Origin: Bacillus sp. BP-3
GTDB taxonomy: Bacteria > Bacillota > Bacilli > Bacillales > Bacillaceae_G
NCBI RefSeq assembly: GCF_028401955.1
Contig: NZ_JAQOTJ010000005.1
Span: 220,204 to 284,203, forward strand
DNA length: 64,000 nucleotides
Direction of reading: 5' to 3'
This document shows positions 1 through 8,256 of the stretch, piece after piece. The notes beneath the pieces were generated by a model. It was given only the letters and a program-made list of their open reading frames with translations. It was not told where the DNA came from and ran no database searches. Every line of letters starts with the position of its first letter. Position 1 is the first letter of the stretch. The translations under genes were made by a program, and so were the position numbers.

Positions 1-33
1 AGTTACCTTGAAGAACAAGCTAATAAGTTTTAA
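1..33 (+). CDS. hblC: Haemolysin BL lytic component L2, C-terminal end only (partial)
   Basis: The first 33 bases read in frame as SYLEEQANKF followed by TAA. The rest of the gene lies outside the window. The hblC identity is inferred from position: the next three genes are hblD, hblA and hblB, and hblC is the first gene of that operon in the B. cereus group. The 67-base spacer to hblD has no terminator, which fits co-transcription. Confidence 0.6.
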   Translation, partial: SYLEEQANKF

Positions 34-100
34 TATTATGAATTTAATAAAAATATAAAGATTATAAGAATCTATCAAAATACTGAAAAGGAGAATGGTT

Positions 101-1330
101 ATGAAAAAACTTCCATTTAAAGTGCTAGCTGTAGCCACTCTAGCAACACTTATAACTGCTACTAACGGTAACACTATTCATGTACTTGCCCAGGAACAAA
201 CCGCTCAAGAACAAAAAGTAGGGAATTATGAATTAGGACCTGAAGGGCTGAAGAAAGCATTAGCTCAAACAGGATCTAATATTCTTGTAATGGATTTGTA
301 CGCAAAAACAATGATTAAACAACCAAATGTAAATTTATCCAATATTGATTTAGGTTCAGAAGGAGCAGAATTAATTAAAAATATTCACCTTAATCAGGAA
401 CTGTCACGAATCAATGCAAATTATTGGTTAGATACAGCGAAGCCGAAGATTCAAAAAACAGCACGTAATATTGTAAATTACGATGAACAATTTAAAAATT
501 ATTACGATATATTAGAAGCTGCTGTACAAAAGAAAGATAAAGCAGAGTTAAAAGAGGGCCTAAATGATTTAATCACTACAATTAATACAAATTCAAAAGA
601 AGTTACAGAAGTAATTAAGATGTTACAAGACTTCAAAGCAAAACTGTATGACAATTCTACAGGGTTTAAAAATAATGTTGGTGGTCCAGATGGGCAAGGT
701 GGATTAACAGCACTATTAGCCGGAAAAAATGCACTGATTCCACAAATTCAAGCTGAAATTGAGAAGCTACGTTCTACTCAGACAGAGCATTTTAACAATG
801 TATTAGCATGGTCAATTGGTGGTGGATTAGGAGCATTCATTTTAATTGCTGCAGCCATTGCAGGAACGGTAGTAATTGTTGTGACTGGCGGTACAGCAAC
901 ACCAGCTGTTGTTGGTGGCCTTGCAGCTCTCGGCGCAGCTGGTATCGGTTTAGGAACAGCAGCTGGTGTCACGGCGTCTAAACATATGGACTCCTATAAT
1001 GAAATTTCTAAAAAAATCGGAGAATTAGGTACGAAAGCCGATGTTGCTAGCCAAGCAGTTATTTCGCTCACTAACGCGAAATCAACTTTGACAGATCTTT
1101 ATCAAACAGTGGATCAAGCAATAATGTCTCTAACAAGTATCCAACAACAATGGAATAAAATGGGTGCTAATTATACAGATTTACATGATAATATCGACTC
1201 TATGCAAGAACATAAATTCTCTTTAATACTTGATGATTTAAAAGCTGCGAAACAAAGCTGGAGTGATATTCATAAAGATGCCGAATTCATTTCGAAGGAC
1301 ATCGCTTTTACACAAGAAGCAAAGAACTAA
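101..1330 (+). CDS. hblD: Haemolysin BL lytic component L1
   Basis: Secreted pore-forming toxin subunit of the tripartite Hbl enterotoxin (L2, L1, B), which assembles on host cell membranes. The product is about 409 residues. It has an N-terminal signal peptide (MKKLPFKVLAVATLATL, cleavage after about residue 30), a helical body, and a hydrophobic beta-tongue hairpin near residues 235-290 rich in Ala, Gly and Val (GGLGAFILIAAAIAGTVV), as in the ClyA/HBL/NHE fold. An ATG at 95 is only one base from the AAAGGAG box; the ATG at 101 has normal spacing and was chosen. It lies between hblC and hblA as expected. The operon is PlcR-controlled in the species group; its main promoter would be upstream of this window. 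Confidence 0.93.
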   Translation: MKKLPFKVLAVATLATLITATNGNTIHVLAQEQTAQEQKVGNYELGPEGLKKALAQTGSNILVMDLYAKTMIKQPNVNLSNIDLGSEGAELIKNIHLNQELSRINANYWLDTAKPKIQKTARNIVNYDEQFKNYYDILEAAVQKKDKAELKEGLNDLITTINTNSKEVTEVIKMLQDFKAKLYDNSTGFKNNVGGPDGQGGLTALLAGKNALIPQIQAEIEKLRSTQTEHFNNVLAWSIGGGLGAFILIAAAIAGTVVIVVTGGTATPAVVGGLAALGAAGIGLGTAAGVTASKHMDSYNEISKKIGELGTKADVASQAVISLTNAKSTLTDLYQTVDQAIMSLTSIQQQWNKMGANYTDLHDNIDSMQEHKFSLILDDLKAAKQSWSDIHKDAEFISKDIAFTQEAKN

Positions 1331-1360
1331 AAATCAAAACCTATATAGGAGGAATATGTA

Positions 1361-2488
1361 ATGATCAAAAAAATCCCTTATAAAATACTTGCTGCATCAG
1401 TACTTTTAACGATGACAACAACTTCAGTAGTTTCGCCAGTGGCAACTTTTGCAAGCGAAATTGAACAAGCTAACGCTGGAGACACGTCTCTTTCAGCTAA
1501 TGAACAAAAGATGAAAGAAACCTTGCAAAAGGCTGGATTATTTGCAAAATCTATGAATGCCTATTCTTATATGTTAATTAAAAATCCAGATGTGAACTTT
1601 GAAGGAATTACTATTAATGGATATGTAGATTTACCTGGTAGAATTGTACAAGATCAAAAGAATGCAAGAGCACATGCTGTTACATGGGATACGCAAGTAA
1701 AAAAACAGCTTTTAGATACATTGACAGGCATTGTCGAATACGATACAACGTTTGACAACTATTATGACACAATAGTAGATGCGATTAATACAGGGGATGG
1801 AGATACTTTAAAAGAAGGGATTACAGATTTACGAACTGAGATTCAACAAAACCAAAAGACTGCACAAAATTTAATAGTAGAATTAACTAAGTTAAGAGAC
1901 GCTATTGGACAGGATGTTAGAGCATTTGGAGGCAATAAAGAGCTCTTACAGTCGATTTTAAAAAACCAAGGTGCGGATGTTGAGGCTGATGAAAAGCGTC
2001 TACAACAAATTTTAGACTCAGTAAACTATTATAAAAAATTAGAGTCTGATGGATTCAATGTAATGAAGGGCGCCATTTTGGGCCTACCGATAATTGGTGG
2101 CATAATAGTGGGTATAGCAAGAGATAATTTATCTAAGTTAGAGCCTACATTAGCAGAATTACGTCAAACTGTAGATTATAAAACAACATTAAATCGTGTA
2201 GTTGGAGTTGCGTATATTAATATTAGTGAGATGCATAAGGCACTTGATGATGCAATTAATGCTCTTACTTATATGTCCACGCAATGGCATGATTTAGATT
2301 CTCAATATTCGGGAGTAATGGGACATATTGATACTGCAGCTCAAAAGGCTGATCAAAATAAATTTAAATTCTTAAAACCTAACTTGAATGCAGCTAAAGA
2401 CAGTTGGAAAACATTAAGAACAGATGCGGTCACATTAAAAGAAGGAATAAAAGAATTAAAAGTGGAACCAGTTACTCCGCAAAAATAA
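1361..2488 (+). CDS. hblA: Haemolysin BL binding component B
   Basis: Cell-binding subunit of the Hbl enterotoxin, 375 residues, the usual length of HblA. It has a signal peptide ending near residue 31 (VATFASE) and a helical body with a short hydrophobic hairpin near residues 240-255 (GLPIIGGIIVGIAR). The start follows AGGAGG at 1347-1352 with 8-base spacing. It follows hblD after 30 bases and ends ahead of a stem-loop at 2561-2600. The neighbouring hblB is a close paralogue over about 360 residues, including identical stretches such as DLPGRI/DLPIKI contexts and KNQGADVE. Confidence 0.93.
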   Translation: MIKKIPYKILAASVLLTMTTTSVVSPVATFASEIEQANAGDTSLSANEQKMKETLQKAGLFAKSMNAYSYMLIKNPDVNFEGITINGYVDLPGRIVQDQKNARAHAVTWDTQVKKQLLDTLTGIVEYDTTFDNYYDTIVDAINTGDGDTLKEGITDLRTEIQQNQKTAQNLIVELTKLRDAIGQDVRAFGGNKELLQSILKNQGADVEADEKRLQQILDSVNYYKKLESDGFNVMKGAILGLPIIGGIIVGIARDNLSKLEPTLAELRQTVDYKTTLNRVVGVAYINISEMHKALDDAINALTYMSTQWHDLDSQYSGVMGHIDTAAQKADQNKFKFLKPNLNAAKDSWKTLRTDAVTLKEGIKELKVEPVTPQK

Positions 2489-2560
2489 GGTAATATCAGG
2501 TCTGAATCCAGGATTATACCTTTAAGTGATAGTATTACAATTAATAATTCCTTATAAACC

Positions 2561-2600
2561 AAAAAGGCGGAGTCTAATTACAGACTTCGCCTTTCGCTTT
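2561..2600 (+). terminator. Stem-loop after hblA
   Basis: The arms AAAGGCGGAGTCT and AGACTTCGCCTTT (one G-T pair) enclose a 6-base loop, about 75 bases after the hblA stop. The run after the stem is T-rich but interrupted, so it may only partly terminate. A very similar hairpin core (GCGGAGTC/GACTTCGC) ends hblB at 5027-5060, which supports a shared, duplicated 3' element. Confidence 0.7.
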
Positions 2601-2695
2601 TATATAAGTTTCATCCAAATGCCAAGATACCCGTGCCGTTTTGCTTATTTTTAAAACTTTACAACAGAATCTATTCATTTCCTTCATTTCATAAC
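2586..2695 (-). pseudogene. Short remnant of an IS6-type transposase
   Basis: Read on the minus strand this segment gives ARVSWHLDETYIKAKGE, the signature around the first catalytic Asp of IS6/IS26-type transposases (typically WHLDETYIKVKGEW). Only about 35 codons remain, without start or stop. It merges on one side with the hblA terminator and on the other with a bcr1-like half repeat. Family recognition is from memory of the motif and is fairly, not fully, secure. Confidence 0.5.
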
Positions 2696-2696
2696 G

Positions 2697-2777
2697 TTTT
2701 ATCCTCCACCTATCTTCTTTACTTCTCTCTCAATCTTAAAATAAGGTCTTATCGCCCGTTAATGAGAGATCAAATTC
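2697..2777 (+). repeat. Degenerate half copy of the bcr1-like repeat
   Basis: This matches the right half of the 157-bp repeat at 18765-18921: a TTTATCC..CCACCTATCTTCTT segment, then CTCTC.AATCTT, then GTCTTA.CGCCCGTTAATG. About a quarter of the bases differ and the left half is missing. It lies in the hblA-hblB gap. Confidence 0.7.
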
Positions 2778-2779
2778 TA

Positions 2780-3386
2780 TTCTGTATTATTTTTCATTTT
2801 ATGCCCTTCAAGCGTTTTATCTTCTATACCGTTATCCTTGTTTTTTGCTTTGTATTCTCTGGATGTGTCTAGTTTGTACCTATACGTTTAGAAATTTTTT
2901 TAGCATATCTCATCTCATTCCCTATAGAAGAAACTTTTCCCTGTAATGTTTACAGGAAATATAATTACTATCCATATGATAATAATATTTTGGATTATGT
3001 ATCGTTGATATGATCCTATTTATATGCAATTTTGCATTTCCTAAATAAAGTAAATCAACATACAAAGTACTATTAAATTATATTAAAAACATTTTTTATC
3101 AAGTGATTTATATAGATCAATGTAATTTATTATATTTTAGATTTAATTATCAAATCATAACTATTTCACTTAGTGAAGTGATTCATAGTATTTAATTTTT
3201 TAGCTATAATGTTTTTTATAAAAGCAATACCGAATATAAAAATTTAATAATATATGTGGTGAAATTTTATTATTTACTTCTTAAAAACATAATGTTTAAA
3301 TGAGGGCGTAAGGTCCTTACATTCTATGAAAGTACATAATAACGAGAATTTCTTCAATTTAACAATTTAACAATCTAACAAATATT
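2780..3386. other. AT-rich hblA-hblB gap without genes
   Basis: Very AT-rich sequence. An open frame at 2633-2872 overlaps the transposase remnant and the repeat half and has no ribosome binding site, so it is not called. The gap contains a near-PlcR box at 3023-3038 and a short palindrome around 3166-3183 (TCACTTAGTGA). No other feature is seen. Confidence 0.5.
3023..3038. promoter_or_regulatory. Near-consensus PlcR box upstream of hblB
   Basis: TATGCAATTTTGCATT matches the PlcR consensus TATGNANNNNTNCATA at every fixed position except the last base. It is 467 bases before the hblB start and after the hblA stem-loop, so it could give hblB a promoter of its own. The long distance is compatible with the long leader known for hbl transcripts, but no start site can be fixed from the sequence. 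Confidence 0.5.
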
Positions 3387-3387
3387 C

Positions 3388-3500
3388 AACAACATAAATT
3401 CTCTTTAATACTTGTTGACTTAAAGGCTGCTAAACAAAATTGGAATAGTATTTTTTAAAGAAAAGTAGAACTTACAATCAAAGCCTATATAGGAGGAATA
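3388..3500 (+). pseudogene. Remnant of an hblD-type 3' end in front of hblB
   Basis: Bases 3388-3456 match the 3' end of hblD from about 1206 (CAACATAAATTCTCTTTAA, then CTTGTTGACTTAAAGGCTGC). The following bases to the hblB start match the hblD-hblA spacer (AATCAAAGCCTATATAGG). A deletion removes the last part of hblD. It is direct evidence that hblB arose by tandem duplication of a segment that began inside hblD. Confidence 0.85.
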
Positions 3501-3504
3501 TGAA

Positions 3505-4905
3505 ATGATGAAAAAGCTCCCTTACAAACTACTCGCTGTATCGACTTTTTTAACTATTACAACAACTTATGCAGTCACACCAATAGCAACTTTTGCAAGT
3601 GAAATTGAACAAACTAACAATGAAGATATGTCTCTTTCAGCAAATGAAGAACAGATGAAAAAAGCTTTGCAAGATGCTGCGGTATTTACAAAATCTATGA
3701 ATGACTATTCTTACTTGCTAACTAATAATCCAGATGTGAGTTTTGAAGGAATTACTATTAATGGGTATGCAGATTTACCTATTAAAATTTTACAAGATCA
3801 AAAGAACGCAAGAGCACACGCTGTTACATGGGATACGAAAGTAAAAAAACAATTTTTAGATACATTGACAGACATTATTGAATACGATACAAAATTTGAT
3901 AGTCAATACGGAACATTAGTAGAGGCGATTAATACAGGGAATGGAGATACTTTAAAAAAAGGCATTACAGATTTACGAGGTGAAATTCAACAAAATCAAA
4001 AGTCTGCAAAAGCATTAATAGAAGAATTAACTAAATTCAAAAACGATATTGGAGAAGATGTCAGAGCATTTGGAAGCCATAAAGAGACCTTGCAATCGAT
4101 TTTAAAAAACCAAGGTGCTGATGTGGAGACTGACCAAAAGCGTTTAGATGAAGTTTTAGGACAAGTAAACTATTATAAAAAATTAGAATCTGATGGATTA
4201 ACAATGGTAAAAATCCCCTTTATTCCCACGTTGATTTCTGGTGGTATAATGATAGGTACAGCAAGAGATAATTTAGGCCGATTAGAGCCTACATTAACAG
4301 AATTACGTAAGACTGTAGATTATAAAATAACATTAAATCGTGTAGTTGGAGTTGCGTTTCATAATATTAGTGATATGCATAGTACAATTGATAATGCTAT
4401 TACTGCTCTTACTTATATGTCCACGCAATGGGATGATTTAGACTCTCAATATTCAGGCGTACTGGGACATATTGATAAAGCAGCTCAAAAAGCTGATCAA
4501 AATAGATATAAATTCTTAACCCCTAACTTAAATGCAGCTAAAGACAGTTGGAAAACATTAAGAACAGATGTTGTCACATTACAAGAAGGGATGAAAATTG
4601 CAGAGAAAAAAGAACAGGATCTTATGAATCAGCTTCGTCCATCAAACGTTTTCTACTTTTATAAAAAAATACATAACGCATACACATTTGAAATAAAGAC
4701 TGGAACAAATGCACCAAATGCGTCTTATAAAGTTATGAATTTAACTAAAAACACTGTTCATAACATGTGGAGTGGAGGACCAAATACAAACATGTGGGCT
4801 GATTGGCTTTCATTCAATCCAAAAGATGAATTTGCGGTGGTAGCAGTAGTGGATGGGAAAGAATACATTGTATATAAAGACAAAATAGAAAATATAATGA
4901 ACTGA
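3505..4905 (+). CDS. hblB: Haemolysin BL component B' (HblB)
   Basis: Paralogue of HblA, 466 residues. Residues 1-375 follow HblA closely: signal peptide to about residue 31, helical body, short hydrophobic hairpin near 237-252. The last 90 residues or so are extra (from RPSNVFYFYKK to the end) and look like a small beta-rich domain absent from HblA. AGGAGG at 3491-3496 sets the start at 3505, the site equivalent to the hblA start. The function of B' is less clear than that of B; it has been described as modulating Hbl activity. The 1,016-base gap from hblA holds a stem-loop and a near-PlcR box, so it may not be simply co-transcribed. Confidence 0.9.
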   Translation: MMKKLPYKLLAVSTFLTITTTYAVTPIATFASEIEQTNNEDMSLSANEEQMKKALQDAAVFTKSMNDYSYLLTNNPDVSFEGITINGYADLPIKILQDQKNARAHAVTWDTKVKKQFLDTLTDIIEYDTKFDSQYGTLVEAINTGNGDTLKKGITDLRGEIQQNQKSAKALIEELTKFKNDIGEDVRAFGSHKETLQSILKNQGADVETDQKRLDEVLGQVNYYKKLESDGLTMVKIPFIPTLISGGIMIGTARDNLGRLEPTLTELRKTVDYKITLNRVVGVAFHNISDMHSTIDNAITALTYMSTQWDDLDSQYSGVLGHIDKAAQKADQNRYKFLTPNLNAAKDSWKTLRTDVVTLQEGMKIAEKKEQDLMNQLRPSNVFYFYKKIHNAYTFEIKTGTNAPNASYKVMNLTKNTVHNMWSGGPNTNMWADWLSFNPKDEFAVVAVVDGKEYIVYKDKIENIMN

Positions 4906-5026
4906 ACCCGAAAAATTAGACAAAAAAGTTGTTGTAATTTATTATACTTTACGTCGAAAAAACGAAGTTTGGTTGTTGCAAACTTAAGTTTCTATACTGT
5001 GTTAAACAATTGATTTATGATACATG

Positions 5027-5060
5027 AAAAAAGCGGAGTCTGATGAAGACTTCGCTTTTT
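5027..5060 (+). terminator. Terminator of hblB
   Basis: AAGCGGAGTC pairs with GACTTCGCTT (one G-T) around a TGATGAA-type loop, followed by five T. It lies about 120 bases after the hblB stop. Confidence 0.85.
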
Positions 5061-5121
5061 ATATAAAATATAAAACTGCTAGAAAATAATGTAACTATGC
5101 AGCAGATTCCTAAAGAAGATC

Positions 5122-5886
5122 TTATTTCAAGAAATTCACAAAGCGACCATTCTGAAAAACCGGCACTACTTGCAGCACATCTACAGCTGCACTATACGTT
5201 ACATCTTCCGCAAATCCACGCTCTCGTAACTCCCTACTGCTTCCGCAATCCCAAATGAATTCATTAAGATTGGACGTTGCATACTGAAAAGCGCCCATAC
5301 ATAATTGTGCTTCTACTGATTTACTCCCTTGTAATTTTTCTATGATTACACCTGCGCCTAAGTAGTCTTCTATCGCTGGTCTTAAATCATTTTCATCTTC
5401 TTTTGGATCTTCCCAATGTTCACCGCAAGGAACAATTGTTATATTTGCGCCTGTTTGTTTTTGGATATGATTCGCTGCCTCTGCAATTGCCGAAGCGTTA
5501 AGTAAACAGCCAATTAAAAGAGCCGGAACTTTCGAAGCAATCCACGTACAAGCTGCACCGTTTAACGAACATAAAACAAATCTTTTCCCAAAATCAGCAG
5601 CGCTAAATGTTACTGGGGATAACGAATGTCTCCCTGCCTTCGCCGCTTCTGCCCTACTTAATATAAGCTCTGCACCCAATTGATTCGCATACACTTTTGC
5701 TTCTTCATTCAATGGCGGCGGATATGGAAAAATTTCAGCGCCTACATGTAAGGCGCTGGCCACTGCTGAAGAAAAGCTAAGAACATCTACAATAATGGTA
5801 ATATCACCACGCTTAGCTGCTTCTCTAGCTCCGCGCCGTCCCCACTCGATGCGGCACTGAAATGAAGATTGTGCAAACACTGACAT
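5122..5886 (-). CDS. 2-phosphosulfolactate phosphatase-like protein (ComB family)
   Basis: About 254 residues of the ComB family, Mg-dependent acid phosphatases first defined in coenzyme M synthesis. Family traits seen: VDVLSFSSAVASAL near the N-terminus, IVPCGEHW mid-protein, and DLRPAIEDYLGAG. Bacillus does not make coenzyme M, so the physiological substrate here is unknown; 2-phosphosulfolactate in sulfolactate formation is one option. Several ATGs are possible; 5886 is preferred because GGGGG lies 7 bases ahead, while the open frame runs to 5940. It stands alone between two terminators. Confidence 0.75.
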   Translation of the reverse strand: MSVFAQSSFQCRIEWGRRGAREAAKRGDITIIVDVLSFSSAVASALHVGAEIFPYPPPLNEEAKVYANQLGAELILSRAEAAKAGRHSLSPVTFSAADFGKRFVLCSLNGAACTWIASKVPALLIGCLLNASAIAEAANHIQKQTGANITIVPCGEHWEDPKEDENDLRPAIEDYLGAGVIIEKLQGSKSVEAQLCMGAFQYATSNLNEFIWDCGSSRELRERGFAEDVTYSAAVDVLQVVPVFQNGRFVNFLK

Positions 5887-5994
5887 AGAATAGCCCCCAT
5901 TCATCATTGCTTTCACTCTCATGTTAACTACATGATTCAAAAAGAAATAGACTGTTTTTCAAAATTTTGATACCATATTGAATGAGGTCTGTAT

Positions 5995-6047
5995 AAAAAA
6001 GCGATGTAATAGCTTACATATGTAGTGAGCTATTACATCGCTTTTTT
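5995..6047. terminator. Bidirectional terminator between ComB-like gene and ktr operon
   Basis: Perfect 20-base arms (AAAAAAGCGATGTAATAGCT and its complement) separated by 13 bases. A- and T-runs at both ends let it work on either strand. It lies upstream of the ComB-like gene and downstream of the KtrC-like gene, so it mainly ends the minus-strand ktr transcript. Confidence 0.9.
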
Positions 6048-6060
6048 CTTGATTTCTTCT

Positions 6061-6150
6061 TTTGTTTTAAACATTGCATGTGGCAGAAAAAGCCCCTGAC
6101 CGTTTCTATGCACGGCCAGATGCTCTCGTTCCTCCTAAAAAGAAAGGTAT
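6061..6150. repeat. Structured repeat element, copy 1
   Basis: About 90 bases sharing its order of blocks with 30031-30117: TTTTAAAC, GCATGTGG, a hairpin, CTCTCG, CCTAAAAAGAAAGGT. The hairpin arms CTGACCGT and ACGGCCAG differ from the other copy, yet both copies keep pairing (see findings). It overlaps the 3' flank of the KtrC-like gene. Function unknown. Confidence 0.65.
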
Positions 6151-6179
6151 TTAAGTTACATCCCTTTCAAACTTACTTC

Positions 6180-6833
6180 TTATTCAAAATCTGCAAAACG
6201 ATGCAAATTTATCTTTTCTCCAATCATCACTAAACCATCCCCTTCTTGCACAACCTCATCTGGAGAAGGAGAAATGTTGATTCTCCCCTTACTTTTAATC
6301 GCAATGACATTTAAATTTAATTTTGCTCGAATATCCAACTCTTTCAGGCTTTTTCCTGACATGCTAGGAGGCACTTTAATTTCTTCAATATTATAATCTT
6401 TAGCGAGTTCAATGAAATTAAGAACATTTGGTAACATAAGCTGATGTGCTACACGCTCACCCATATCCCACTCAGGAAATACGACCCAATCCGCGCCTAC
6501 CTTCTCTAACACTTGTCCGTGTCGTTTATTTAGCGCCTTGACCACAACCTTGTTTACCCCTAATTCTTTTAGTACCAACACTGTCAAAATACTTGCTTGA
6601 ATATCATTTCCAATTGCGACAATGACTGTGTCAATATTTCGAATACCGATTGCTTTTAATACCTCTTCATCTGTCGCATCAGCGATAACAGCATGGGTAG
6701 CCGCATCCTCAAGTTCATTTACACGTTTTTCATTGCTATCTATTGCTAACACTTCATGTCCTGCTTCTACTAATGTGTTTACAATACTTGAACCAAACCT
6801 TCCGAGTCCAATGACTGCGTATTGCTTTCTCAT
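6180..6833 (-). CDS. ktrC: Potassium uptake regulatory subunit (KtrA/KtrC type)
   Basis: Cytosolic gating ring protein of a Ktr potassium channel-transporter, 217 residues (usual about 220). An N-terminal RCK domain has the nucleotide-binding GLGRFGSS motif (residues 9-16) and an acidic strand end (VLAIDSNEK); a C-terminal RCK_C domain covers about residues 135-217, the site where c-di-AMP binds in homologues. AGGAGCG precedes the ATG. It lies 33 bases downstream of the membrane subunit on the same strand, so the two form one operon. KtrA versus KtrC cannot be decided by motif; the symbol is a best guess. Confidence 0.85.
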   Translation of the reverse strand: MRKQYAVIGLGRFGSSIVNTLVEAGHEVLAIDSNEKRVNELEDAATHAVIADATDEEVLKAIGIRNIDTVIVAIGNDIQASILTVLVLKELGVNKVVVKALNKRHGQVLEKVGADWVVFPEWDMGERVAHQLMLPNVLNFIELAKDYNIEEIKVPPSMSGKSLKELDIRAKLNLNVIAIKSKGRINISPSPDEVVQEGDGLVMIGEKINLHRFADFE

Positions 6834-6866
6834 ATTTCTATCGCTCCTCTAAGGATGAATGAACAT

Positions 6867-8204
6867 CTAACCAATCATAATTTTTCCTTTCGGATAACTG
6901 AACGGATCTGCATTTCTTCGCAGTGTAACGGCAAAAGCGATAGTCAATGGTCCTACCCTTCCTGCAAACATCGTTAAAGTAATGATAATTTTTCCAAGAG
7001 GAGATAATTCAGGGGTCAGTCCCATAGAGAGCCCTACCGTTCCAAAAGCAGATGTTGCTTCAAAGAGAATCATTAAAAAGTCCTTCCCTGGTTCTGTTAT
7101 TGTTAGCAACATGGCAGCTATTATAACGATGAAAAGACCAGCTAACATAACGGTAAGTGATTTATAAATTGTATCGTATGCAATTCTTTTTCGAAAAAAG
7201 GTTACATCTTCTTTTCCTTTTATTTGTGACCATACTGCACCTAAAAGAGTTGCAAATGTAGTTGTTTTAATTCCTCCACCCGTAGATCCAGGAGATGCCC
7301 CGATGTACATGAGAATAATAATAATAAAAAGGGTTGAATGATGTAAATCTGGAATATTGAGTGTATTTGCCCCAGCTGTTCTTGGGGTGACAGCTTGAAA
7401 TAAAGAAGCTAAAAATTTTCCAAATGCAGATAACGGTTGTAACGTTTTTGGATTATGAAATTCCAATAAGAAAATTAGAACCGTTCCCACCACTACTAAC
7501 AAAGAACTTGTAAACAGAACTACCTTCGTATGCAAGGAAAGGCGTTTAATCCGTTTATATTCATATACTTCATTCATAATGATAAATCCAATACCGCCTA
7601 GTGTAATTAATGCACAGACGACCAATGTAACAATTGGATCTTCTACATACGCAGTCAAGCTTTTAAACTCTCCCATTATATCGAATCCTGCGTTATTAAA
7701 ATTGGAAACAGCATGGAATATGCCGTAATACACTGCTTTGGAAAGAGGCATATCAAACGCAAAGCGAATCGCTAATAAAGCGGCACCGATGAATTCAATT
7801 ACAACTGTAAAAATAAGAATTCTTTTTGCTAAACGAACAATGCCCGCAATGGATAAATTGTTCAATGCCTCTTGTAATAACAGCCTTTCTTTCAGAGAAA
7901 TCCTTTTTCCTAACAAAACGGAAAAAAAGATCGCAAATGTCATAAATCCTAAACCGCCTACTTGAATAAGAAACAAGATAACGAGTTGGCCGAACAACGT
8001 GAAAGTTGTTCCCGTATCCACTACGACAAGTCCTGTTACACATGTAGCAGATGTAGCTGTAAACAATGCATTTAAGAAAGGAAGACCTTGACCATCTGTT
8101 GTTGCAACTGGAAGCGTTAAAAGAAGCGCGCCGATGAAAATAATGAGAGCGAATCCTACTACTAATGTTTTCGGAGGATCCATATAAATCCGTTTGTTCT
8201 TCAT
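6867..8204 (-). CDS. ktrD: Potassium uptake membrane subunit (KtrB/KtrD type)
   Basis: Ion-conducting subunit of a Ktr system, 445 residues, usual length. It has four M1-P-M2 repeats; pore-loop glycines are visible in TCVTGLV, NNAGFDI, PRTAGAN and FGTVGLS. It is partnered by the RCK protein encoded 33 bases downstream. TAGGAGAAACAACT precedes the ATG. The ArsB/NhaD-type gene ends 52 bases upstream on the same strand and may share the transcript. KtrB versus KtrD is not resolved. Confidence 0.88.
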   Translation of the reverse strand: MKNKRIYMDPPKTLVVGFALIIFIGALLLTLPVATTDGQGLPFLNALFTATSATCVTGLVVVDTGTTFTLFGQLVILFLIQVGGLGFMTFAIFFSVLLGKRISLKERLLLQEALNNLSIAGIVRLAKRILIFTVVIEFIGAALLAIRFAFDMPLSKAVYYGIFHAVSNFNNAGFDIMGEFKSLTAYVEDPIVTLVVCALITLGGIGFIIMNEVYEYKRIKRLSLHTKVVLFTSSLLVVVGTVLIFLLEFHNPKTLQPLSAFGKFLASLFQAVTPRTAGANTLNIPDLHHSTLFIIIILMYIGASPGSTGGGIKTTTFATLLGAVWSQIKGKEDVTFFRKRIAYDTIYKSLTVMLAGLFIVIIAAMLLTITEPGKDFLMILFEATSAFGTVGLSMGLTPELSPLGKIIITLTMFAGRVGPLTIAFAVTLRRNADPFSYPKGKIMIG

Positions 8205-8256
8205 AGTTGTTTCTCCTATACATTTTTTTGAGGAAAACTTTTCTTCTCTTCTTTCT

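Noticed and set aside
2633-2872. 79-codon open frame in the hblA-hblB gap
   Set aside because: It overlaps a transposase remnant and a bcr1-like half copy, has no ribosome site, and reads like random AT-rich sequence.
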